This document shows positions 9,158 to 15,679 of a DNA stretch of 17,380 nt, one piece after another; the first letter of the stretch is position 1; the number at the start of each line of letters is the position of its first letter. The position numbers and the translations under genes are program-made. Under the pieces are notes generated by a model. The model was not told the DNA's origin. It saw only the letters and a list, made by a program, of their open reading frames with translations, and ran no database searches. The DNA comes from an uncultured Oscillospiraceae bacterium (GTDB lineage: Bacteria > Bacillota > Clostridia > Oscillospirales > Oscillospiraceae), in the NCBI GenBank assembly GCA_910584395.1, contig CAJUAS010000034.1:1-17380 (forward strand), written 5' to 3'.

Positions 9158-9200
9158 CTCCGTTTCATCCGATTTGCTCGGATTCTAACCGAAGATGGTT
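9152..9200 (-). repeat. Two-part inverted repeat covering the spoIIR start codon
   Basis: Outer arms AACCATCT (9152-9159) and AGATGGTT (9193-9200) are perfect 8-bp complements. Inside them ATCCGA (9167-9172) and TCGGAT (9178-9183) form a 6-bp stem with a 5-nt loop. On the minus-strand RNA the spoIIR AUG (9157-9155) is inside the 3' outer arm, so a transcript coming through from ispE could fold over the start codon. Confidence 0.55.
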
Positions 9201-9210
9201 ACTTTTATAC
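9181..9210 (-). promoter_or_regulatory. Candidate forespore sigma-F promoter of spoIIR
   Basis: Minus strand reads GTATA (9206-9210), exactly 15 nt, then GGTTAGAATC (9181-9190). The Bacillus sigma-F consensus is about GywTA, 15 nt, GgnrAnAnTw. The -35 fits fully; the -10 departs at the fourth base (r) and the last base (w). In B. subtilis spoIIR is transcribed by sigma-F, so position agrees with function. The start would be near 9173, 15-20 nt before the ATG. Confidence 0.5.
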
Positions 9211-10068
9211 CGTATGGCACAAAAATGTGTTTGGATAGTATTCCGCCAGCTCCTTATATGCGGCCTCGGCAGCAGTCACTTCGCTGAACAATCCGAACAC
9301 CGTCGGTCCTGTGCCCGTCATGGCCGCGCCCAGCGCGCCTTGGTTCACCAGTGTATTCTTGATACTCTCCACCGTTCGCTTCTGGCGAACCAGAAGGACA
9401 TCCTCGAACACATTGTAGAGCCGCCGGGCCACCCCTTGCAGGTCTTGGGCCTGCAACGCCGCCACGATCCCGTTGGTGTCCGGTCGTCGGCGGATCTTGC
9501 AGCGGTCGATCTGCGCAAACAGCGCCGGAGTGGAAACGGAGAAATTGGGCTTGCAGAGCACCACAGCACACTGCGGAAGCGGCGGCAGGGCCGTCAGCCG
9601 TTCTCCCCTGCCCTCCGCCAAAGCCGTGCCGCCCATGATGCAGTAAGGCACATCAGAGCCTACCCTCTCGCCGATGGTCTGAAGCTCTTGCAGGGAGAGC
9701 TCAGCTCCCGTGACCCGGTTCAGGTAACGCAGCACGGCCGCCGCATCTGAGCTTCCGCCTGCCGTCCCGGCGCAGACGGGGATATGCTTGTCCATCTGGA
9801 TCATAAGCGGCTCAATGGTGCGCCCGGTGGCCTTTTGAAAGGCAATGGCCGCTGCCGCCGCCAGATTGGTGCGGTCTGTGGGAAGAAAGCTCACCTGACT
9901 TTCCACCCGCAGCCCCTCGCCCTCGTGGCGAAAGATCAATGTGTCTGCCAGATCTACCGTGGCCATCACCATGGCAAGTTCATGATAGCCGTCCTCCCGC
10001 ACGCCCAGCACGTCCAGCGAAAGATTGATCTTGGCATAGGCCAGCTCCCGGCCTTCCGGTGCGCTCAC
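9205..10068 (-). CDS. ispE: 4-diphosphocytidyl-2-C-methyl-D-erythritol kinase (IspE)
   Basis: This ATP-dependent GHMP kinase phosphorylates the 2-hydroxyl of CDP-methylerythritol in the MEP isoprenoid pathway. Seen in the 287-residue product: YAKINLSLDV at 11-20 with the conserved Lys13; the glycine-rich ATP loop IPVCAGTAGGSSDAA ending at 110; and GSDVPY with Asp139 at the catalytic-base position. Length is normal for the family. The start is GTG; its GTGA (10068-10065) overlaps the TGA stop of the upstream phosphatase gene, which implies translational coupling and supports this start. The GTAGGSSDAA form replaces the textbook GLGGGSSDAA, a variation I take as normal in clostridial members. 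It lies inside the lrp-spoIIR operon, an unexpected but tight metabolic companion. Confidence 0.96.
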   Translation of the reverse strand: MSAPEGRELAYAKINLSLDVLGVREDGYHELAMVMATVDLADTLIFRHEGEGLRVESQVSFLPTDRTNLAAAAAIAFQKATGRTIEPLMIQMDKHIPVCAGTAGGSSDAAAVLRYLNRVTGAELSLQELQTIGERVGSDVPYCIMGGTALAEGRGERLTALPPLPQCAVVLCKPNFSVSTPALFAQIDRCKIRRRPDTNGIVAALQAQDLQGVARRLYNVFEDVLLVRQKRTVESIKNTLVNQGALGAAMTGTGPTVFGLFSEVTAAEAAYKELAEYYPNTFLCHTV

Positions 10069-10664
10069 AGCGCCCCCTCAATGGCGGGTAGCAGCTCCGA
10101 ATACTCTTCCAGCGCCGGAATATCCGGGTGCGCCGCTTTGATCTCGTCGGTGGAGCGGAACAAAAAGCCCGCTTTGCTGGCTTGGATCATGCCCAGATCG
10201 TTGTAGCTGTCCCCTGCCGCAATGGTGTCAAAGCCCATCTTCTGTAAGGCCTTGACCGTGGTCAGTTTGGTCTCGGCACAGCGCATTTTGTACCCGGTGA
10301 TCTCCCCCTCCGGGGTAATGACCAGATTGTTGCAGAAAATGCACGGCCACCCCAGCTTCTCCATCAAGGGTTGGGCAAACTCTTCAAAGGTATCGCTGAC
10401 GATAATGACTTGCGTCTCTTTCCGCAGCGCGTCCAAAAACTCCTTCGCTCCCGGCATCGGATCGATTCTGGCGATGACGGCTTGGATCTCCTTGATGCCC
10501 ATGCCGTGTTCCTTCAGCACTCCGATGCGCCAAGCCATCAGCTTGTCGTAGTCCGGCTCATCCCGTGTGGTACGCTTCAGTTCCGAGATACCGCTCTCCC
10601 GTGCAAACTCCACCCAGATCTCCGGAGTCAGTACGCCCTCCATATCAAGACAAACGACGTTCAT
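10065..10664 (-). CDS. thrH: ThrH-like HAD phosphatase (phosphoserine phosphatase / homoserine phosphotransferase family)
   Basis: The 199-residue product has all HAD motifs: motif I CLDMEGVL with nucleophile Asp7 and Glu9, motif II VSDTF with Ser90, Lys133 in ETKLTT, and motif III AAGDSYND with Asp152 and Asp156. The D-x-E form of motif I and the text around it (EGVLTPEIW, TTRDEPDYD, SDTFEEFAQPL) match ThrH, a small relative of SerB that dephosphorylates phosphoserine and can move its phosphate to homoserine. A GGGGAG ribosome site lies 8 nt before the ATG. It begins 18 nt after the aminotransferase gene and overlaps ispE by 4 bp. Which reaction matters here cannot be read from sequence; amino-acid metabolism is the likely area given the lrp and aminotransferase neighbours. 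Confidence 0.85.
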   Translation of the reverse strand: MNVVCLDMEGVLTPEIWVEFARESGISELKRTTRDEPDYDKLMAWRIGVLKEHGMGIKEIQAVIARIDPMPGAKEFLDALRKETQVIIVSDTFEEFAQPLMEKLGWPCIFCNNLVITPEGEITGYKMRCAETKLTTVKALQKMGFDTIAAGDSYNDLGMIQASKAGFLFRSTDEIKAAHPDIPALEEYSELLPAIEGAL

Positions 10665-10682
10665 CCTGCTCGCTCCCCTCTC

Positions 10683-11855
10683 TCACTTCTGCAGTGTACG
10701 CAAAAACCGCTCCAGCCGTTCCAGCGCTGTGGCCAGATCCTTCATAGAGGCGGCATAGCACGCGCGGACATATCCCTCGCCGCCTGGGCCAAAGGCCGAG
10801 CCGGGAATCACCGCCACCCGCTCGGCGGCCAAAAACCGGTCACAGAATTCCTCGCTGGACAGCCCAGTGGACTTGATACACGGGAAGGTATAGAACGCGC
10901 CCCGCGGCTCAAAGCAGCTCAGTCCCAGCTTACGGAAGCCATCCACCAGAAAACGGCGGCGGCCGTCGTATTCCTCCCGCATGGCCTCGATGTCCCGGTC
11001 TCCTTCATTCAGCGCCTCGATGGCGGCATACTGGCTGGTGGTGGGAGCGGACATGATCCCGTACTGGTGGAGCTTGGTCATAGCGGACACGATAGGCTTC
11101 GGCCCGCAGACGTAGCCCAACCGCCATCCCGTCATGGAATAGGCTTTTGAAAAGCCGTTGATGACGATGGTGCGCTCTTTCATATCAGACAGGTTCGCCA
11201 TGGAGACATGGTGTCCGCCATAGGTCAGTTCCGCGTAGATCTCATCCGAAATGACCATAATGTCAGTGCCCCTCAGGACATCGGCCAGCGCCTCCAGATC
11301 CTCCCGGCGCATGATGCCGCCGGTGGGGTTGTTGGGGAACGGAAGCACCACCGCCCGCGTCTTGGGGGTAATGGCATCCTTGAGCTGCTGCGCGGTGAGG
11401 CGGAATTCGTCCTCCGCTTTTGTCTCCACCAGCACAGGTACGCCGTGCATCATGGCTACCAACGGGCCGTAGCACACAAAGGACGGTGCAGGGACAATGA
11501 CCTCATCTCCCGGCTCAATCAGGCAGCGAAAGGCAAGATCCAAGGCCTCGCTGCCGCCTACCGTCACTAATATCTCGCCCGTGGGCGCATATTCCAGATC
11601 GAACCGCCGCTTTAAGTATCGGGAGATGGCGGCGCGCAGGTCGGAAAGCCCCGCGTTGGGCGTGTATTTGGTGAATCCCCTCTCCAGAGAGTAGATGCCC
11701 GCGTCGCGAACGTGCCACGGTGTCGGAAAGTCCGGCTCGCCGATCCCCAAAGAGATGCCGTCCTCCATTCCCTGAAGCAAATCGAAATATTTCCGGATGC
11801 CGGAAGGATGGATCTCCTGAACCCGGCGGCACATGATCTTGCTGTAGTCCATCAT
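10683..11855 (-). CDS. PLP-dependent class I/II aminotransferase
   Basis: A 390-residue fold-type I aminotransferase, full length. Visible PLP-site residues: Asn176 in PNNPTG (174-179), Asp204 and Tyr207 in SDEIY, the Schiff-base Lys237 in NGFSKAYSMTGWRLG (233-247) with Arg245, and Arg364 in YVRACYA for the substrate carboxylate. It resembles the aspartate/aromatic-type enzymes (AspC/PatA group) that clostridia often keep beside an Lrp-family regulator. The amino-acid substrate cannot be fixed from sequence. The ATG at 11855 overlaps the TGA of the regulator gene (ATGA, 11852-11855); a second ATG follows at once. AGGAGG lies upstream inside the end of the regulator gene. The pairing suggests the regulator senses an amino acid made or used by this enzyme (inference). 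Confidence 0.92.
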   Translation of the reverse strand: MMDYSKIMCRRVQEIHPSGIRKYFDLLQGMEDGISLGIGEPDFPTPWHVRDAGIYSLERGFTKYTPNAGLSDLRAAISRYLKRRFDLEYAPTGEILVTVGGSEALDLAFRCLIEPGDEVIVPAPSFVCYGPLVAMMHGVPVLVETKAEDEFRLTAQQLKDAITPKTRAVVLPFPNNPTGGIMRREDLEALADVLRGTDIMVISDEIYAELTYGGHHVSMANLSDMKERTIVINGFSKAYSMTGWRLGYVCGPKPIVSAMTKLHQYGIMSAPTTSQYAAIEALNEGDRDIEAMREEYDGRRRFLVDGFRKLGLSCFEPRGAFYTFPCIKSTGLSSEEFCDRFLAAERVAVIPGSAFGPGGEGYVRACYAASMKDLATALERLERFLRTLQK

Positions 11856-12331
11856 TCAAACACAAACCTTTCCTCCTGAACCTCCTGCGTGGGGAAAATC
11901 AGGTGTTTTTCCTTGTACTTTTTCAAAATGAAGTGGGTCGCCGTCCCGGTCACGTCCTCGATGGGGGCCAGCTTCTCTCCCACGAACTGAGCCACCTCAC
12001 GAAGGGTGCGCCCGGAGATGATCACCGTCAGGTCAAACGCCCCGGACATCAGGTACACGCTCTCTACCTCGTCATATTGATAAATCCGCTGGGCTATGCG
12101 GTCAAAGCCCTCCCCACGCTGGGGGGTGACCTTCACCTCGATCAGAGCGGTCACCGCCTCGCGCTGGGTGCGATCCCAGTCAACGATGGCCTTATACCCC
12201 AAAATGATCCGTTGATCCTCCAGTTCCTTGCGTGCCTTGGCTACTTCCGCCTCGCTGCAGTCTACCAGCGCCGCCAGCTGAGCGTCGGTGAGGGTGCAGT
12301 CCTCCTCCAGACGCTGCAAGAGTTTCAGCAT
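11852..12331 (-). CDS. Lrp/AsnC-family transcriptional regulator
   Basis: The 159-residue product has an N-terminal winged helix-turn-helix (about 1-47; LTDAQLAALVDCSEAEVAKA in 14-33) and a C-terminal RAM effector domain (about 60-140) with the family's SVYLMSGAFDLTVII segment at 91-105. Proteins of this family bind DNA as dimers or higher oligomers and respond to amino acids. The first helix is short (starts MLKLLQRLEE), as in the clostridial subgroup. Ribosome site AAAGGA at 12341-12346 lies 9 nt upstream. It heads the operon and overlaps the aminotransferase start by 4 bp. Its promoter shares a -35 region with rsmI, and a palindrome there is a natural place for autoregulation (inference). 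Family certain; ligand unknown. Confidence 0.92.
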   Translation of the reverse strand: MLKLLQRLEEDCTLTDAQLAALVDCSEAEVAKARKELEDQRIILGYKAIVDWDRTQREAVTALIEVKVTPQRGEGFDRIAQRIYQYDEVESVYLMSGAFDLTVIISGRTLREVAQFVGEKLAPIEDVTGTATHFILKKYKEKHLIFPTQEVQEERFVFE

Positions 12332-12372
12332 GATTCCTCATCCTTTCTCCGGAAATCGAAATGTTAATGGTT

Positions 12373-12401
12373 ATTATACCACGTCGAAACATTGCTTGCA
12401 A
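12373..12401 (-). promoter_or_regulatory. Sigma-A promoter of the lrp-aminotransferase-thrH-ispE-spoIIR operon
   Basis: Minus strand: TTGCAA -35 (12396-12401), 17-bp spacer, perfect TATAAT -10 (12373-12378). Start expected near 12366, giving a short leader of about 35 nt. Its -35 shares 12396-12397 with the plus-strand promoter. Confidence 0.8.
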
Positions 12402-12420
12402 GCCACAAGTATGTTATAAT
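12392..12420 (+). promoter_or_regulatory. Sigma-A promoter of rsmI
   Basis: Plus strand: TTGCTT -35 (12392-12397), 17-bp spacer, perfect TATAAT -10 (12415-12420). Start expected near 12427, about 29 nt before the rsmI ATG. Confidence 0.8.
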
Positions 12421-12455
12421 AGCCATAAACTTGGTCAACGAAAGGCGGTGCGCCT

Positions 12456-13295
12456 ATGCCCGGCATCCTCTACCTTGTCCCCACCCCCATCGGCAACCTC
12501 TCCGACCTGTCTCCGCGGGCTGTGGACACCCTCTCACAGGCAGATTTTATTGCTGCCGAAGATACCCGCGTCACCCTCAAGCTCCTCAACCATTTCTCCA
12601 TCAAAAAATCAATGGTAGCCTATTACCGTCACAACACCGCCGCCGGCGGGCAGGCTATTTTGAAACGGCTTTTAGAGGGAGAGACCTGCGCTCTGGTCTC
12701 CGATGCAGGCACACCCGCCGTCAGTGACCCCGGCGAGGAACTGGTTCGGCTGTGTGTAGACCACGGCGTGGAGGTGGTTGCCCTGCCCGGGCCGTGTGCC
12801 CTCACCACCGCGCTCTCCGTCTCCGGCCTGCCCACCGGGCGGTTTTCCTTTGAGGGCTTTCTGGCCATGAACAAGAAAAACAGGCGCGACCACTTGAGCT
12901 CCCTGAAGAATGAGACGCGCACCATGATTTTCTATGAAGCCCCCCACAAACTCCTGACCACCCTCCAAGACCTTGCCGAGCTTTTCGGACCTGACCGCCC
13001 TGTGTCCCTCTGCCGCGAGTTGACCAAGCTCCACGAAGAAGTCATCCGCACCACCTTGGGCGAGGCGGTGACCCGCTATACCGACCAATCTCCCAAAGGA
13101 GAGTTTGTTTTGGTGGTCGCCGGCGCGGAGTCTGCTGCCGAAGAAGCTCCAGACCCGGACGACGCGCTGGCGCAGGTCAACGCCCTGCGCCGGGAGGGAG
13201 TCTCGCTGAAGGACGCCGTGCGGCAGGTGGCGGATTCCATGGGCCTCAAGCGCAATCTTCTCTATTCCATGGCGTTGGAATCCGACAAGGGCTAA
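12456..13295 (+). CDS. rsmI: 16S rRNA (cytidine-1402-2'-O)-methyltransferase RsmI
   Basis: RsmI uses S-adenosylmethionine to 2'-O-methylate C1402 in the decoding centre of 16S rRNA. The 279-residue product is full length for this tetrapyrrole-methylase-fold family. Motifs seen: LVPTPIGNL (7-15), AAEDTR (33-38), SDAGTPAVSDPG (82-93), LPGPCALTTALSVSGLP (110-126), FYEAPHKL (about 167-174) and CRELTKLHEE. The C-terminal helical tail (about 240-279) carries the usual KDAVRQVADSMGLKRN segment. AAAGGCGG at 12441-12448 is 7 nt before the ATG. It is monocistronic: own promoter, divergent from the lrp operon, and a strong terminator 17 nt after the stop. Confidence 0.97.
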   Translation: MPGILYLVPTPIGNLSDLSPRAVDTLSQADFIAAEDTRVTLKLLNHFSIKKSMVAYYRHNTAAGGQAILKRLLEGETCALVSDAGTPAVSDPGEELVRLCVDHGVEVVALPGPCALTTALSVSGLPTGRFSFEGFLAMNKKNRRDHLSSLKNETRTMIFYEAPHKLLTTLQDLAELFGPDRPVSLCRELTKLHEEVIRTTLGEAVTRYTDQSPKGEFVLVVAGAESAAEEAPDPDDALAQVNALRREGVSLKDAVRQVADSMGLKRNLLYSMALESDKG

Positions 13296-13312
13296 GGCTT
13301 TACATTACAATG

Positions 13313-13355
13313 AAAAACGGCGTTTGCATCCTTTGGGGGTGCAAACGCCGTTTTT
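13313..13355. terminator. Strong bidirectional intrinsic terminator between rsmI and abrB-like gene
   Basis: Arms AAAAACGGCGTTTGCA (13313-13328) and TGCAAACGCCGTTTTT (13340-13355) are perfect 16-nt complements with an 11-nt loop. The GC-rich stem is followed by a T-run on either strand, so it can end rsmI (plus) and the convergent abrB-like gene (minus). Confidence 0.95.
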
Positions 13356-13370
13356 ACGCTCATTCTCTGC

Positions 13371-13610
13371 TCACCGGGCCAACTCGCGCTGGCAATTGGC
13401 GCAGATATTTTTGCCGTGAAAGGAACGTACGTCTCTGGAGTCACCGCAGAATACGCAAGCGGGCTGATACTTTTTCAGCACCACACTATTCCCGTCCACA
13501 TAGATTTCCAACGCATCCTTCTCTGCAATATCCAGTGTCCGCCGCAGTTCAATAGGAAGGACGATCCTACCCAGCTCGTCTACCTTGCGTACAATACCCG
13601 TGGATTTCAT
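13371..13610 (-). CDS. AbrB/SpoVT-family regulator with C-terminal Cys4 zinc-ribbon-like tail
   Basis: The 79-residue product begins with a SpoVT-AbrB swapped-hairpin DNA-binding domain (about 1-47: STGIVRKVDELGRIVLPIEL at 3-22, DALEIYVDG at 32-40). This is the same domain as AbrB, Abh and SpoVT of Bacillus, transition-state and sporulation regulators. It is followed by a short tail with Cys52/Cys55 (CVFC) and Cys70/Cys73 (CANC), the layout of a zinc ribbon; Bacillus AbrB lacks this and has another C-terminal dimerisation region. AAGGAG sits 7 nt before the ATG. It has its own promoter, is transcribed away from spmA, and converges with rsmI. Target genes are unknown. Naming it abrB would overstate orthology. 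Confidence 0.9.
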   Translation of the reverse strand: MKSTGIVRKVDELGRIVLPIELRRTLDIAEKDALEIYVDGNSVVLKKYQPACVFCGDSRDVRSFHGKNICANCQRELAR

Positions 13611-13658
13611 CTAAATTCTCCTTCCCTGATGCGACATCGTCGGTCAAAGAGATGTTTC

Positions 13659-13688
13659 ATTATATACCTTCCTGGCGAATACTGTCAA
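13659..13688 (-). promoter_or_regulatory. Sigma-A promoter of the AbrB-like gene
   Basis: Minus strand: perfect TTGACA -35 (13683-13688), 18-bp spacer, perfect TATAAT -10 (13659-13664). This is the best promoter match in the window. The leader is about 40 nt and contains a small CGAC-GAT-GTCG dyad. Confidence 0.85.
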
Positions 13689-13725
13689 TTACAATCCTTC
13701 CACGATTTTTAACAAAAAGGCGTGA

Positions 13726-14421
13726 GTGTTTTTGTTACTTGTCATAAGTTTTGTCCCATTTTCATATCAATATCCCGAAAGGATGTGGACAGACTTGGCA
13801 ATGTCGGTGCTCTGGGTTGGGATGATCGTGATCTCATTGATATGCGGCCTGCTCACCGGAAACGGCGAAGCGGTGGGCGCGGCAGCGGTCTCCGGCGCGG
13901 CGCAGGGAGTAGAGCTTTGTCTCTCCATGGCCGGACTGCTGTGTTTGTGGACGGGGGTCATGGAGGTCATGCGCCGGTGCGGTCTGGCCGATCAGCTCTC
14001 CCGGCTTCTGCGGCCGCTTCTGCGCCGTCTCTTTCCGGCCTTTGCCGGCGACAAGGAGGTCATGGACGCCGTCTCCACCAACATCTCGGCGAACCTGCTG
14101 GGGCTTGGAAACGCCGCGACGCCGTTGGGGCTGGAAGCTTCCCGACTCATGGCCCGGCGCACCCCCGGCGTGGCCTCCGACGGTCTTTGTATGTTCGTGG
14201 TGTGCAACACCGCCTCCATCCAACTCATTCCCACCACGGTGGCGGGACTGCGCTCGGCGGCGGGCTGCACCACGCCCTTCGACATCCTCCCCGCCGTCTG
14301 GCTGGCCTCTACCCTGTCCATTATCACCGGGGTCACCGCCGTCAAGCTCTTCTCCCGGCTCTTTCCCTGCGCCCCTGCACCCCGCCTCCAGCCGTCCCTC
14401 CGCGTGGGAAAGGCACGGTGA
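13726..14421 (+). CDS. spmA: Spore maturation protein A (SpmA)
   Basis: SpmA is an integral membrane protein of the nucleoside-recognition/Gate-domain family. With SpmB it is needed for full dehydration of the spore core in Bacillus. The 231-residue reading shows several hydrophobic segments and the family signatures NISANLLGLGNAATPLG (119-135) and NTASIQLIPTT (161-171). Start choice is open: GTG 13726 has AAAAGG 5 nt upstream, but adds about 25 mostly hydrophobic residues compared with Bacillus SpmA, whose start corresponds to the ATG at 13801 (MSVLWVG); ATG 13783 is a third choice. No clear sporulation promoter was fixed in the 115 nt before it, where the AbrB-like gene's promoter faces the other way. 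spmB follows after 6 nt. Confidence 0.92.
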   Translation: MFLLLVISFVPFSYQYPERMWTDLAMSVLWVGMIVISLICGLLTGNGEAVGAAAVSGAAQGVELCLSMAGLLCLWTGVMEVMRRCGLADQLSRLLRPLLRRLFPAFAGDKEVMDAVSTNISANLLGLGNAATPLGLEASRLMARRTPGVASDGLCMFVVCNTASIQLIPTTVAGLRSAAGCTTPFDILPAVWLASTLSIITGVTAVKLFSRLFPCAPAPRLQPSLRVGKAR

Positions 14422-14427
14422 GCGGCG

Positions 14428-14946
14428 ATGACTCTGGCTTTGAACCTGCTGATGCCGGTGATGCTGGCAGGCATTTCCCTCTACGCCATGTGCAAACGCG
14501 TCGATGTTTACGACGGCGTGATCCACGGCGCGGCAGAAGGTCTCAGCGTGATCTACCGCATTGCGCCTCCGCTGATTGCCTTGATGACCGCCATTGCAAT
14601 GCTCCGGGCTTCCGGCGCACTGGAGCTTGCAGCCCATGCACTTTCTCCGCTGCTCACGGCCCTTGGTATCCCTGCCGAAACCGTGGGACTGCTTCTGGTA
14701 CGGCCCATCAGCGGCTCAGCCGCCTTGGGGGTCGGCGCAGATATCATCAAAACCTACGGCCCCGATTCCGAGATCGGGCGGGTGGCGGCCGTGATGCTCG
14801 GCTCTACCGAGACCACCTTCTATACCGTTGCGGTCTACTTTGGCGCGGCAGGGATCAAGAAGACCCGCTACGCCATCCCTGCCGCCCTCTGCGCCGACTT
14901 TGTCGGCTTCTGCGCCGCCGCGCTGGCCGTGCGGATCTTCTTCTAA
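14428..14946 (+). CDS. spmB: Spore maturation protein B (SpmB)
   Basis: This is the partner of SpmA, also a Gate-domain membrane protein. The 172-residue product has hydrophobic helices at about 5-22, 45-60, 85-103 and 150-171, and the family signatures RPISGSAALG (92-101) and GSTETTFYTVAVYFG (125-139). Length is normal. It starts 6 nt after the spmA stop, so the two are co-translated or tightly coupled. Only a weak GGTGA-like ribosome site precedes the ATG, as is common within coupled pairs. A hairpin 6 nt after the stop ends the unit. Confidence 0.95.
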   Translation: MTLALNLLMPVMLAGISLYAMCKRVDVYDGVIHGAAEGLSVIYRIAPPLIALMTAIAMLRASGALELAAHALSPLLTALGIPAETVGLLLVRPISGSAALGVGADIIKTYGPDSEIGRVAAVMLGSTETTFYTVAVYFGAAGIKKTRYAIPAALCADFVGFCAAALAVRIFF

Positions 14947-14951
14947 CACAA

Positions 14952-14985
14952 AGTTCCCGGCAGGCTCTTTGGCTTGCCGGGAACT
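14952..14985. terminator. Shared hairpin between spmB and rnc
   Basis: AGTTCCCGGCA (14952-14962) pairs perfectly with TGCCGGGAACT (14975-14985). Three more pairs, including one G-T, extend it around a 6-nt loop. T-runs are short on both sides (GATTT on plus, CTTTG on minus), so it is a weaker terminator than the one at 13313, but it lies exactly between convergent genes. Confidence 0.75.
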
Positions 14986-14988
14986 GAT

Positions 14989-15672
14989 TTAAGGCGTTTC
15001 TTCTTTGTTCAAGGTTTCCAATGCGACCTTTGCCGCCATCTGTTCGGCTTCCTTTTTGCTGTGGCCGTCGCCTTGGCCTACCTGCCGGCCATCCAGCGAC
15101 ACCGCCATGGTAAAGGTCTTTTGGTGGTCAGGGCCTTGCTCGGATATCAGCTCATAGGACAGCACATGGCCGTTTTCCCGCTGCACGAACTCCTGCAATG
15201 CGGTTTTGTGGTCTCTGGTGCTTCCCGTGGGCATCTCGCGGCAAAGGATCGCGGAACGAATGGTGCGCCGCACCTGCGCGATGCCGCCGTCCAGATAGAT
15301 CGCCGCCAGCACCGCTTCCACGGCGTCCGCCAGAATGGAAGTCCGCTTCTGGCCGCCGCTCAGCGTTTCCCCGTGGCCCAGACGGATATGATCGCCCAAA
15401 CCCCAGTCCTTGGCGACCTCCACCAGCGCCTCCTCGCAGACCATGGACGCCCGCAGACGGGTCAGATCTCCTTCCGGGAGATCTGGGTGCTCCCGGTAGA
15501 GATGGTCGCCCACTACCATACCAAGCACCGCGTCGCCCAGAAATTCCAGCCGCTCGTTGCAGTCCAGCGCGCCGCCCAGCCGTTCGTTGGCGTAAGAGCT
15601 GTGGGTCAATGCCCGCTCCAGAAGCTCCGGCTTTTCAAACCGATAGCCCAGCACGTCCTCCAAAGGGTGCAT
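14989..15672 (-). CDS. rnc: Ribonuclease III
   Basis: RNase III cleaves double-stranded RNA in rRNA precursor and mRNA processing. From the ATG at 15672 the product is 227 residues: the nuclease domain has NERLEFLGDAVLG (39-51) with Glu43 and Asp47, and the second acidic pair Asp116/Glu119 in LADAVEAVL. The C-terminal dsRNA-binding domain (about 155-224) includes DHKTALQEFVQ and ends with SKKEAEQMAAKVALETL. The frame is open 23 codons further upstream, but that stretch lies within acpP in another frame and has no family likeness. The internal ATG follows the acpP stop by 7 nt, with GAGGAA overlapping that stop. The order plsX-acpP-rnc is widespread in Firmicutes. Confidence 0.97.
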   Translation of the reverse strand: MHPLEDVLGYRFEKPELLERALTHSSYANERLGGALDCNERLEFLGDAVLGMVVGDHLYREHPDLPEGDLTRLRASMVCEEALVEVAKDWGLGDHIRLGHGETLSGGQKRTSILADAVEAVLAAIYLDGGIAQVRRTIRSAILCREMPTGSTRDHKTALQEFVQRENGHVLSYELISEQGPDHQKTFTMAVSLDGRQVGQGDGHSKKEAEQMAAKVALETLNKEETP

Positions 15673-15679
15673 TGCGGGC

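Larger units (their letters stand above)
12363..12430. repeat. Near-mirror divergent promoter region with central palindrome
   Basis: The arms at 12363-12378 and 12415-12430 are inverted copies with 14 of 16 matches (TATAATAACCATTAAC on the minus strand, TATAATAGCCATAAAC on the plus strand). They contain both -10 boxes and the first transcribed bases. Between them is a perfect 10-bp palindrome GCTTGCAAGC (12394-12403) lying over both -35 boxes. This is a plausible binding region for the adjacent Lrp-family regulator, but no experiment is implied. Confidence 0.6.

Noticed and set aside
13655..13700. Possible sigma-E-like promoter for spmAB on the plus strand (ATATA ... GAATACTG)
   Set aside because: Both boxes match the Bacillus consensus poorly and overlap the excellent minus-strand promoter of the AbrB-like gene; the likeness is within chance for AT-rich DNA.
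13722..14987. A 421-codon plus-strand frame over spmA-spmB
   Set aside because: It is the out-of-frame shadow of two genes with unmistakable SpmA and SpmB motifs; its product is Arg/His/Gly-rich with no recognisable domain.
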